Below the pieces are notes generated by a model. That model searched no databases and was not told the DNA's origin. It saw only the letters and a program-made list of their open reading frames with translations. Both the position numbers and the translations under genes were made by a program. A DNA stretch of 36,451 nt. Source: Thermogemmatispora tikiterensis. Lineage in GTDB: Bacteria; Chloroflexota; Ktedonobacteria; Ktedonobacterales; Ktedonobacteraceae. Below, piece after piece: positions 1 to 7,467 of the stretch; position 1 is the first letter of the stretch; every line of letters begins with the position of its first letter. Location of the stretch: contig NZ_MCIF01000002.1 in the NCBI RefSeq assembly GCF_003268475.1, positions 2,447,390-2,483,840 of the forward strand. The letters are read 5' to 3'.

Positions 1-378
1 GAACGGCTCATGGCCCTGGGCTGCCAGGCGCTCACGCGGGCGGGCCAGAGCCTCTCCCCCACCGGGCAGCATCTGGGGATCACCCCGGTCCTGCCCCGGC
101 TGGTGCGGCAGGCCGGCTTTGTCGACGTGCGGCTGCGGGCCACCGCCATCGAGTGGTCGATGGGCACCCCGAGACACTACCCGGTCTTCAAGGATTTTCT
201 CATCGGGCTGGAGCTGGTCCTGCCCTTCCTGGAGCGCCAGGGGCTGGCCACGCGGGCGGCGTTGACCACCCTGTATCAGCAGGCCGTCGCCGAGATGCAA
301 CAGGAGGACTTCTGCGCCCTCTGGCCCCTGCTCACCGTCTGGGGACGCGCTCCTGTGCTCGGGACCCCAGAGGAGTGA
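1..378 (+). CDS. SAM-dependent methyltransferase, C-terminal part (5' end outside window)
   Basis: The frame is open from base 1 to a TGA at 376-378 and encodes about 125 residues. It is nearly the same protein as the C-terminal part of the methyltransferase that begins at 35590: bases 1-328 align without gaps to 36124-36451, with 26 differences counted by eye, many of them synonymous. The SAM-binding half with motif I lies outside the window, so the function rests on the right-hand paralogue. The visible part would be the substrate-specificity region of a class I methyltransferase. The methyl acceptor is unknown. The reading is firm; the function is by homology within the window. Confidence 0.8.
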   Translation, partial: ERLMALGCQALTRAGQSLSPTGQHLGITPVLPRLVRQAGFVDVRLRATAIEWSMGTPRHYPVFKDFLIGLELVLPFLERQGLATRAALTTLYQQAVAEMQQEDFCALWPLLTVWGRAPVLGTPEE

Positions 379-920
379 GACGCGCCAGCCTGCTCCCCGG
401 TGGGCCTCCTGCGCCACGATGGCGCGGGGTCCCTCGTACAAGGACAGAGTCGGGCCAGCCCAGTGGCCCGGCTCCCACGGCACAAGAGGCAGGCTCGTGG
501 CTCGAGATCGCGCGCGAGGATGCTACCCTCTCCCCGTCACGCCGAGGATCTTGGCCCTTGGGATCTCACGCAGCGCTCCTCGACAGGCTTCCCAGGGCAT
601 CAGAACGGGACCAGCAGCCAGAGCCGGACAGACGCAGCGGGGAACGAGACGGCCACCACACCAGGTGGGAAGCTGAGCGCGCTTCCTCTGGAGGCAGATG
701 GTTGTCAGCTGGGACAGACAGGTGGTCCCAGCCGCCACAAAGAGGAAACACCTGGGTCTGCCCCAGCAGAGCGAGGCAGATGGTCACTGTCACAGGGAGG
801 CACGTGGTCACAGCAGGGAGGAAACACCGTTTGGCAGACCACCATCTCAGCCGCCCACTTCCGCCGCGTGGCGCCGCAGGGCTTGAGAAGCGAAGCGAGA
901 TGGTGGCTCTGGAAAGAAGG
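379..920. other. Gene-free stretch with an imperfect tandem duplication
   Basis: Several frames stay open here only because the DNA is GC-rich. None has a convincing ribosome binding site or a recognisable protein. Two things stand out: an imperfect direct repeat (692-752 and 774-828), and a degraded relative of the inverted repeat found before the CRISPR array (about 550-590). Confidence 0.5.
692..828. repeat. Imperfect direct repeat, two units of about 55-60 bp
   Basis: Unit A (692-752) and unit B (774-828) both begin AGGCAGATGGT, contain GTGGTC-CAGC in the middle and end GAGGAAACACC. The interior differs by substitutions and short gaps. Twenty-one bases separate them. Their origin is unknown; two copies are too few and too divergent for a CRISPR array. 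Confidence 0.5.
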
Positions 921-1014
921 CGCACCTGGCAGGACTCGAACCCGCAACCACTTGATCCGAAGGCAGGTTTTTCCTTGAACTGCCACCCAGCCTCTGCAGC
1001 CGCTCTCCAGGCGA
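921..1014 (-). tRNA. Class II tRNA-like element, possibly degenerate
   Basis: Read on the minus strand, 929-945 gives an excellent T arm: GCGGG, loop TTCGAGT, CCTGC. It is followed by CAGGTGC and a G discriminator. An upstream strand, TCGCCTG (1008-1014), pairs with the acceptor at six of seven positions including one G-U. Total length is 94 nt, which fits a long-variable-arm tRNA. The anticodon region is abnormal: GGCAG and CTGCC could form the stem around loop TTCAAGG, but six extra bases (AAAAAC) lie before the 3' strand. The loop could read CAA (Leu) or, shifted by one, UCA (selenocysteine). The D stem is weak. A tRNA pseudogene or an unusual class II tRNA are both possible; identity is not assigned. 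Confidence 0.45.
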
Positions 1015-1622
1015 CTTGACAGCAACCACTGCTTTGTGCCGCTCGCTTTGCAAAAGTTGTCACAGGTTCCTCACTTTCTGACTCTCTGCCTCCCCCAGCA
1101 AAGGAAAACCTGTCCATCTTCTGGTCTTTTGACAAACGTGTTCTCCAGGCAGAAAACTGCACTGCTACAACTATAGTCTCTCCTTTCAAAGAAGACAAGA
1201 GTGTCAAGTGTTCACTTACGTGTTCTGCCACCTGATTGCTCTTCAGAGCAAGCACTATCTCTCAGGAACCTTCAAGCCAGACGCTCCCCGGAGCGTGTTC
1301 CCTTGCGCCTCTCAGCTGCAGGGAGCAATCTCCTGCTTTCCAGCCTGCTCTTTCCTTCAGCACGCAAATCGCCAGGTCTCACCGGGTGCGGTCAGCTGCT
1401 CTCCAGCTGTCGAACCCGTCGAAGGCTGAGTCTGTTCTTCTCTCCCTCTCCCATTCCTCTTTTCGGTAGGCAGAAGCCGCCTCATCTCCTCCCTCATTCC
1501 TCAGCAGAGGGGAAGACAGGACAGGCGGCTTCTCTGATTCTTAGCTCACCAGCGCCCCCAGCCAGGCAGCCAGATCTCCCAGACGCAATTGTCGTGGCCG
1601 CTCGCTGCGATCGAAGGGATCA
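1015..1622. other. Intergenic stretch with no supported gene
   Basis: The sequence is pyrimidine-rich with a locally lower GC content. No open frame here has a plausible start and protein-like composition. I see no clear terminator hairpin with a T-run. It separates the minus-strand cassette end at 1623 from the tRNA-like element. Confidence 0.4.
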
Positions 1623-1850
1623 CTAACGATCATCTCCCTGCAAGGCTTTCGGCAAGGTGATATGGCTGTCGAGGCCAGAGAGGAGGTCCTGAAAGCATTC
1701 CAGATCCTCGATGGTGTAGCCGGCTGCTGGAGCTGGCCCATCGGTCTTGAGCAGGCGCTTGCGTCGCGCAGGTGAGAGCGTTGGCCCCTCCCCCTGCCAG
1801 ATGACTCGGCGTCGATCCTGATCATGAGACATGACACGTGATATCGGCAC
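1623..1850 (-). CDS. Small uncharacterised protein (75 aa), last gene of membrane cassette 1
   Basis: A GTG start at 1850 follows AAAGGAGG at a six-base spacing, which is strong support for a real gene; the stop is TAG at 1623. The protein is soluble-looking, with a basic N-terminal third (RRKRLLKTD) and an acidic-hydrophobic second half (YTIEDLECFQDLLSGLD). There is no signal peptide or membrane segment, and I do not recognise the family. It lies 146 bp downstream of the tail-anchored protein gene on the same strand and probably belongs to the same transcript. It could be a small regulatory or adaptor partner of the cassette, but nothing in the sequence shows this. Confidence 0.6.
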   Translation of the reverse strand: MPISRVMSHDQDRRRVIWQGEGPTLSPARRKRLLKTDGPAPAAGYTIEDLECFQDLLSGLDSHITLPKALQGDDR

Positions 1851-1996
1851 GTGTGGCCTCCTTTCTTCCAGTGACCATGTGAAAGGAGAGGAGGAGTCGC
1901 ATGCGGGCAGATGTATGGGCCCAGACGGGAGCGCGAAAGGGAATCAGGAGGAGAGCCGGCTGGCACACAGCAGCACGCAGACATGCACATCGCTCA

Positions 1997-2557
1997 CTAA
2001 GGCTTCCCTGATCCTGGGAGCAAGAGAATGGGATGGATCAGGAGCAGCACCAGGCCAAGCAAGCACCCTCCACACCAGAGGAGGTTCAGCAGACAGATCC
2101 AGCGGTTGGAGAAGCATCCGGCCCAGAGGAGCCTCGGCTGGAAGCTTCCAGGCTGACACTGATGCTCTGCCGGCAACAGCTGTGTTTCCTGGCCAGTCTC
2201 ACTGCGGGGAAACGCTCCGTCTTCCAGGCCCAGGAGAGCAAGGGCACGTTCCCGCGTACAGGCAAATGGAACGCCTACTCGGTAGGCACTTGCTCCCCAA
2301 GGGTGGAGCTGCTCGGGAGGAAGGAGAACTGCCAGCCGCTCCGCGCTGGCCTGGCAGCGCTGTAACAGGAGCTCCTGGTCCTCCACGAGTGGCCCTGTTC
2401 CTGGGAACTGCACAAGCAGTGCAGGCACAGCACAGGGCAGCCGAGTAACAATGTCCTCAAAGGTATCCGTCGCTTCGATCTCGATGAGGGTCAGGCCCAG
2501 ATGCTGCCCCTCTGCACTGGCCAGGGTGGCAGAACCTGGGAGCCAGGACAGATGCAT
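1997..2557 (-). CDS. C-terminally anchored membrane protein of unknown family (186 aa)
   Basis: The ATG at 2557 is chosen over an upstream in-frame start at 2617 because AAAGGAG lies at the right distance before it. The first two thirds look globular and soluble. A hydrophobic segment near residues 150-178 (ICLLNLLWCGGCLLGLVLLL is its core) predicts one C-terminal membrane span, so most of the protein should face the cytoplasm. No family was recognised. The gene lies about 300 bp downstream of the DUF2690 gene and may be regulated separately: its ribosome binding site is folded into a hairpin (2567-2587), and an 18-bp stem lies between the two genes (2804-2847). Confidence 0.6.
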   Translation of the reverse strand: MHLSWLPGSATLASAEGQHLGLTLIEIEATDTFEDIVTRLPCAVPALLVQFPGTGPLVEDQELLLQRCQASAERLAVLLPPEQLHPWGASAYRVGVPFACTRERALALLGLEDGAFPRSETGQETQLLPAEHQCQPGSFQPRLLWAGCFSNRWICLLNLLWCGGCLLGLVLLLIHPILLLPGSGKP

Positions 2558-2566
2558 AGGGATTCT

Positions 2567-2587
2567 CCTTTCGGGTCGAGCGAAAGG
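2567..2587 (-). promoter_or_regulatory. Hairpin that sequesters a ribosome binding site
   Basis: On the minus strand CCTTTCG and CGAAAGG form a perfect 7-bp stem around a 7-base loop. The 3' arm contains most of the AAAGGAG Shine-Dalgarno sequence of the gene starting at 2557. Opening the stem would expose the site, so translation may be conditional, for example temperature- or ribosome-dependent. This is inferred from sequence alone. Confidence 0.5.
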
Positions 2588-2803
2588 AAGACTGAGTCTG
2601 CACTCCCTACCGCTCACTGCTCGCCTCTACCACTGAGGGATCAGTCCCTTCCCCAGGGAGCTCGGTGTTCGTAGCCCGAGAGATCAGGCCTCCCATCCTG
2701 GGGAATGGTTGCCGTCCAGTGCAGTGTCACTCTTCCTACTGTCAGCTGAGCCGGTGGCGAGAGGCTCGCTGAAAGGAGTGAAGCAGCCTTCCCCTGCTCC
2801 CTC

Positions 2804-2847
2804 CTCACGTCCCTGCCTGGCAGCAGATAGCCAGGCAGGGACGTGAG
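2804..2847 (-). terminator. Perfect 18-bp stem hairpin between two cassette genes
   Basis: CTCACGTCCCTGCCTGGC (2804-2821) is exactly repaired by the complementary strand at 2830-2847 around the 8-base loop AGCAGATA. It starts eight bases past the stop of the DUF2690 gene at 2855. There is no T-run on either side, so it is not a textbook intrinsic terminator. It may be a partial terminator, a transcript-stabilising hairpin or a processing site that separates expression of the up- and downstream genes. Confidence 0.6.
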
Positions 2848-2854
2848 AGGTCGA

Positions 2855-3421
2855 CTATCCTGCTGTGCCGATGGGATGAACTCCAGGGATGGTCGTGGCA
2901 ATCACCTGAGTCGGGCCCACGATGATTTCAATCGTCACGGTGGGAATGAAGGCATAGACCATATTCGAATAGACCTGTGACGTCGTGGACAGGTAGGATG
3001 CCTCTGCTCCTGTGCCTAGATCGGGCAGGTAGACACTGATACTGGCTCCAGGGAGAAAACGAAAGCCACGTCCCCAATAGGTATTGCAGAGCAGAGAGTG
3101 ACGGACCTGAGCCAGGCCTACGGTGCGTGTTCCCCAGCGCATGGGCACGTCACTGACTGTTCGCGCATCGAGCGAGCATCCTTCGACGATAGGATCAGTC
3201 CCTGTACAGAACCGTGGCCGGTCCTGGGGCAGCACTGTCGAGCATGTCTCGAACGAGTTCCCCCTGGCCAGACCAGGCGGAGTTGGCCACAAGAGCAGGG
3301 AGACTATCAAGAGCGCAAGCAGGATCAGGACCAGCAGCCAGTAGCACCCACGTGCCTTCCTGGCCCAGAGGAGCCAGCGATGCTGGCGAGGATCAGTCAG
3401 AAGAGCTGGCAAGCGGTACAT
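2855..3421 (-). CDS. DUF2690-family single-pass membrane protein (188 aa)
   Basis: The ATG at 3421 follows AAAGGAG with six bases between, so the longer frame reaching 3547 is rejected. Residues 26-45 form one membrane span, followed by a short Pro/Gly linker and an extracytoplasmic domain. That domain carries the DUF2690 pattern: C-x-G-x-DP-x3-GC-x3-A-x-TV at about 72-89, then VGLAQVRHS and C-N-T-x-W-G-R. Cysteines at about 60, 72, 82 and 112 could form disulfides. DUF2690 is a domain of unknown function known mostly from actinobacteria, often attached to a membrane or helix-turn-helix part. Here it follows the hydrolase-MMPL-carrier gene by about 120 bp and is probably an external partner of that transporter. 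Confidence 0.75.
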   Translation of the reverse strand: MYRLPALLTDPRQHRWLLWARKARGCYWLLVLILLALLIVSLLLWPTPPGLARGNSFETCSTVLPQDRPRFCTGTDPIVEGCSLDARTVSDVPMRWGTRTVGLAQVRHSLLCNTYWGRGFRFLPGASISVYLPDLGTGAEASYLSTTSQVYSNMVYAFIPTVTIEIIVGPTQVIATTIPGVHPIGTAG

Positions 3422-3543
3422 CAGTGCTCCTTTCTGGCGAGGTCGCCTTGACCTCACTCTCTCAAGCGATCGCTCGTATAACCAGTGTCGGGAGTGAACG
3501 AGAGCCACCTGCGGCTGGCAACAGGTCCAGCGTCCGGCCTTCA

Positions 3544-6500
3544 TCACCCCTGCTGCGTCTCTGTCGGGCCATGCCCGCTGTCCAGGGGCCAGCGAGGGTC
3601 GGAGGCCCCCTGCTCCTCTTGCTGCAGGAGCCTCTGTTGCACTATGACAGCTAATGTGGCAAGCACCGGGTGAGCCAGAACCTCCTCCACAGTCAGCGTC
3701 ACCCCCAGGTGCTGCTTGATCCGCAGCAGGAGCTGCTCCAGGGAGTGCGAATCACCTCCACTGGTGAAGAAATGGCTCTGTCTCGTGAGTGGGGAGGCAG
3801 GTTGCTGCAGCGTCTGGGCGACAAGCCTGATCAGCAGCACCTCCCAGGCCCGCTGTGCCTGCTGCTCGCTGAGGGGCAGGAGGTGGTCGCGCAGGCCAGA
3901 CTCCCCGGTCGCTGCAGATGATCGTTTCCCTCTTCGCTGGCCAGGGAGCCACCAGTTCCAGTTCCCGAGCAGACGCATGGTTGCTGGCACCACCAGCGGG
4001 CGAATCAGAAAGGCATCCAGCCCGATAGCCACGCAGATGCCCAGGCCCAGCTCCTTGGTCACCACCAGCTGGGTTGTCACAAAAGCTCCCGCCACCAGCA
4101 AAAACAGGCAGGCTGCGCTGGTGATGAGACCTCCCGTCCGAGCTAATCCCTCCGCCACCGCTCGTGCATTGTTCCGATGCTGCCACCAGCATTCGCGCAT
4201 ACGGCTCAGCAGGAAGACCTCGTAGTCCATGGAGAGGCCAAAAAGCGTGCAGCCCAGCACGATCGGGACAAAGCGATCCAGCGAGCCGGATGGTGTGAAC
4301 CCCAGCCAGCTGGCTCCATGCCCCTCCTGGAAGACCCAGACCAGCGCCCCGTACGCTCCCCCAAGCGAGAGCAGATTCATCAGGATCGCCTTGAGCGGTA
4401 GCACCAGCGAGCGGAAGGTGATCAGGAGCAGTAGGACAGTCCCTGTCAGCAAGAATCCCAGAGCCAACCCACTGGCGCGGTAGAGTGTGCGATCAAATTC
4501 CAGGGTCTGGGCCCGTGGCCCACCAATCTGCAGGAGGAGTCCCTGCCGCAGGGAAGCTGGCGCCACATGCAACTGATCCAGCAGCCGGGCCTCTTCTGGG
4601 GAGTCTGGGGCGCTGTTTGTATGCACGAGCAGGAGCGTCGCCCCACCTGGGGAAGGCTGTGGCTCATGATCCATAGGGAGATCGACGCCGCTCACGTGGG
4701 GCAGGCGTTCGATCCAGTTGACCAGCCGCATGAGCCTGACACGATCAGCGGCAGAGCCCAGCGATCGGGGATCTGTGGGTTGGACGATCACCAGAATTGG
4801 TGCCGGGTCAACCGTGGGAAAGGCCCGCGTGAGATCCTCCCACCCCTGCCGCGCCGGGGCATCAGCAGGCAGCACTGCTGCTCCGGGCAGGCCAGGGCGC
4901 AGTGCCAGTGCCGGCCAACTCAACAGCAGGAGCAGCCCCAGAGCTCCCCCAAGGAGCGGGAAGGGATGGCGCATGACTGTCCAGGCCCAGCGTTCCCACC
5001 AGGAGGCAGGTCGGACAGCTCCTTGCGGTGCGAACACCGAGGCTGTGTTCTGCCGCCGGACAGGCAGCAGGTCCCGCCAGCGGTGCCCTTTCCACGGGAG
5101 CAAGGAAGAGAGTGCCAGTGCATTGATGCGCGGCCCCAGCAGGCTGAGCACCGCAGGTAAGAGTGTGAGTGCTGCCAGCGCTGCAATGCCTGTCACCAGA
5201 CAGCCTCCTACTCCCAGAGAGCGTAACAGTGGAATGGGGATCAGCAGCAATGCTCCAAAGCCCAGGGCCACAATACAGGCACTAAAGGCGATCGCTTCGC
5301 CCGCCGTGGCCACCGTGTCAGCCACTGCCTTGGGCACTGCTCCGCTTCGCGCCAGTTCCTCGCGGAAGCGACGGATCAGCAACAGACTATAGTCAATGGC
5401 CAGCCCCAGCCCAATGATGCTCACCAGGCTCTCCGTCAAGCTCTGCAGCGAGAAGAGTCGTCCCAGTAAGGCGAGTCCGGCTAGCGTCATGACCAGCGTC
5501 AGTCCGGCCAGCCCTACCGGAAGTAGGCTAGCGAGCAATCCGTCAAAGACCAGCAGCAGGGCGATCAGGGTCAGGGGCAGCGCCAGCGCTTCTGCCCGGG
5601 CTGTATCCACCTGGGTGGCCTGCTGCAGAGCGGCAGCGACTGCGGCCTCACCTGTCAAGCGGAGGCGAGCAGGCCCAGGAACGGCTCCCAGCTGGTCCTG
5701 CAGGTGCGGAACAAGCGCAGCAATCGTCTCGCTATCCTCATCGAATCCCAAGATCACCAGGGCCGTCTGTCCATTCGGACTGACTTGCGCATGGATCGTC
5801 AGGACATGGGGGAGACTTCTGGCTCTGGCGACGATCGCCTGCTGTTGCAGTGCAAAGGAGCGGCTCCGGGCCTGTTGGGGTGAGACAGAGAGCACAGCAA
5901 ATAGCTGCGTCGTCGGCTGGTGGAGACGTTGACGAAGCACAGTCTGCACCTGGGCGGCTTCACTACCAGGCACGGTCGTTCCTCCAGGCCGGAGCACCGC
6001 CCCAACCGTCTGCGCCAGTGGCAGGCTGAGGAGCAGCAGTAGCAGCCAGGCTCCTACGACTTGCCACCGCCAGTGCACCAGCCAGCGCCCCCACACCAGG
6101 CCCAGCCGGAACCCAGGGGGAGATGACTGAGCCTGCTCGGACATGAGTGGATTGGCACGAGAGGCCCGCAGAGGCGACTGCTCCTGTTCCTGAGAACCAG
6201 CGCCAACGCTCGAGCCAGAAGCGGCCTGGAGGGAGCGAGCGGGCAGATCTTGCAAGAGCGTCTGCTGGAAGAAGGCAGTCAGGCAGGCTACGTAGCGGTC
6301 AGGCACGTGCAGACAAGCGCGCACATGCTCCACCCCAGGCACCAGCCAGAGGGCCTTGGGCCGCCGGGCCGCCGCGTAGAGCTGTTGCGCCGCCACCGGG
6401 GGGATCAGCCGATCCTGCTGCCCGTGAATGAGCAAGACCGGTCGCGGCGCGATCTGCGCAATCACTTGCACCGGCTCCACTTGTTCGAAGCGATAGCCAG

Positions 6501-7401
6501 CGTGCCATCTGAGGACCCTGTTGCTCACCCAGTGCAGTAGCGGCAGCAACCAGTCCACCCAGCGTGGCGGCAGGCGCAGGCGCTGTCGTACGACTTGCTC
6601 GACCGCCTGCCACTGTGTGGCAAAGGCGCTATCTGCGACGACTGCGGCTACCTCGGGGCAGCAGGCGGCCCCCAGCAAGCTCACAGCCCCGCCCATTGAG
6701 AAGCCCAGTGCACCAATCCGGCAACCCGGCGCCCGCTCTTGCGCGTAGCTCATCGCAGCCAGGAAATCCTTCACTTCGCGATAGCCCAGTGTTAGCGGGA
6801 AAGAGGCCCCAGCAGGCAGAGGACGCCCATGCCCGAGGTACTCGAAAGCCAGGACGTGATGCCCTGCCTGCCAGAGGGCACGGCAGATCAGGAGGACATC
6901 TTCCACGGGACGTCGATAACCCGGGCTCACAATGATGAGGCTCCGTGCACCGGGCCGTGGGCAGTAGTACCCGGGTACAGGATACGACCTGGACCCGACC
7001 GTCACCGGGAAGGAAATGGCTTCGGCAGGCCACCCCACCAGGGCCGGGGTGAGCATGGAGACCGGAGCCTGCCGCAGAGGCCGAGTAAGCGTCCGTACGA
7101 CGACCTCGGCCAGCCCCACCAGACCGAGCGCTCCCAGGAAGCAAAGTACGCCCAGGCCAGCCAGGACTGGGAGAACAAGGGGGAAGCTGACCAGCGAGAC
7201 CAGCCGTCGGATCAGCACCAGGATCGTCCCTGCCGGACCGGCTATCATCGACTGCTGTCCCCAGAGAAGGAGCAGCAGTCCAGCCATCAGGATCGACAGC
7301 GTCTTCCATCGCAGCATGGGAGAGCGAGGTCGGCCAGCGGACGAAGGCAGCCGGTCGGCAGGAGCAGCTTCCAGGTTCAATTTTTCAGGAGAGCAGGGCA
7401 T
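3544..7401 (-). CDS. Alpha/beta hydrolase - MMPL/RND transporter - carrier-domain fusion (1285 aa)
   Basis: The ATG at 7401 follows GGAGGT. Residues 33-105 contain hydrophobic membrane segments. Residues about 140-385 are an alpha/beta hydrolase with nucleophile elbow GFSMGG (Ser235), Asp330 in HGQQD and His359 in GVEHV. From about 430 to 1165 comes a complete MMPL-type RND transporter with two halves. Each half has a large external loop and a five-to-six helix bundle, with the motifs GLAIDYSLLLIRRF and GLSMDYEVFLLSRM. Residues about 1185-1260 are a carrier domain with FFTSGGDS, whose Ser1218 (codon 3748-3750) should take phosphopantetheine. MMPL proteins export lipids and lipopeptides. I infer that the polypeptide releases or transfers a carrier-bound acyl or peptidyl group and exports the product. 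No synthetase is encoded alongside in this window. Confidence 0.85.
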   Translation of the reverse strand: MPCSPEKLNLEAAPADRLPSSAGRPRSPMLRWKTLSILMAGLLLLLWGQQSMIAGPAGTILVLIRRLVSLVSFPLVLPVLAGLGVLCFLGALGLVGLAEVVVRTLTRPLRQAPVSMLTPALVGWPAEAISFPVTVGSRSYPVPGYYCPRPGARSLIIVSPGYRRPVEDVLLICRALWQAGHHVLAFEYLGHGRPLPAGASFPLTLGYREVKDFLAAMSYAQERAPGCRIGALGFSMGGAVSLLGAACCPEVAAVVADSAFATQWQAVEQVVRQRLRLPPRWVDWLLPLLHWVSNRVLRWHAGYRFEQVEPVQVIAQIAPRPVLLIHGQQDRLIPPVAAQQLYAAARRPKALWLVPGVEHVRACLHVPDRYVACLTAFFQQTLLQDLPARSLQAASGSSVGAGSQEQEQSPLRASRANPLMSEQAQSSPPGFRLGLVWGRWLVHWRWQVVGAWLLLLLLSLPLAQTVGAVLRPGGTTVPGSEAAQVQTVLRQRLHQPTTQLFAVLSVSPQQARSRSFALQQQAIVARARSLPHVLTIHAQVSPNGQTALVILGFDEDSETIAALVPHLQDQLGAVPGPARLRLTGEAAVAAALQQATQVDTARAEALALPLTLIALLLVFDGLLASLLPVGLAGLTLVMTLAGLALLGRLFSLQSLTESLVSIIGLGLAIDYSLLLIRRFREELARSGAVPKAVADTVATAGEAIAFSACIVALGFGALLLIPIPLLRSLGVGGCLVTGIAALAALTLLPAVLSLLGPRINALALSSLLPWKGHRWRDLLPVRRQNTASVFAPQGAVRPASWWERWAWTVMRHPFPLLGGALGLLLLLSWPALALRPGLPGAAVLPADAPARQGWEDLTRAFPTVDPAPILVIVQPTDPRSLGSAADRVRLMRLVNWIERLPHVSGVDLPMDHEPQPSPGGATLLLVHTNSAPDSPEEARLLDQLHVAPASLRQGLLLQIGGPRAQTLEFDRTLYRASGLALGFLLTGTVLLLLITFRSLVLPLKAILMNLLSLGGAYGALVWVFQEGHGASWLGFTPSGSLDRFVPIVLGCTLFGLSMDYEVFLLSRMRECWWQHRNNARAVAEGLARTGGLITSAACLFLLVAGAFVTTQLVVTKELGLGICVAIGLDAFLIRPLVVPATMRLLGNWNWWLPGQRRGKRSSAATGESGLRDHLLPLSEQQAQRAWEVLLIRLVAQTLQQPASPLTRQSHFFTSGGDSHSLEQLLLRIKQHLGVTLTVEEVLAHPVLATLAVIVQQRLLQQEEQGASDPRWPLDSGHGPTETQQG

Positions 7402-7467
7402 GGCGAGAGGACCTCCTTCACGGCGAGAAAATCAGCACCGGTCCGCAGCACAACTGGCACGGGCTTC

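Noticed and set aside
3422..3547. N-terminal extension of the DUF2690 protein overlapping the end of the fusion gene
   Set aside because: The extension has no ribosome binding site, while the internal ATG at 3421 has AAAGGAG at the right distance and leads directly into a membrane anchor.
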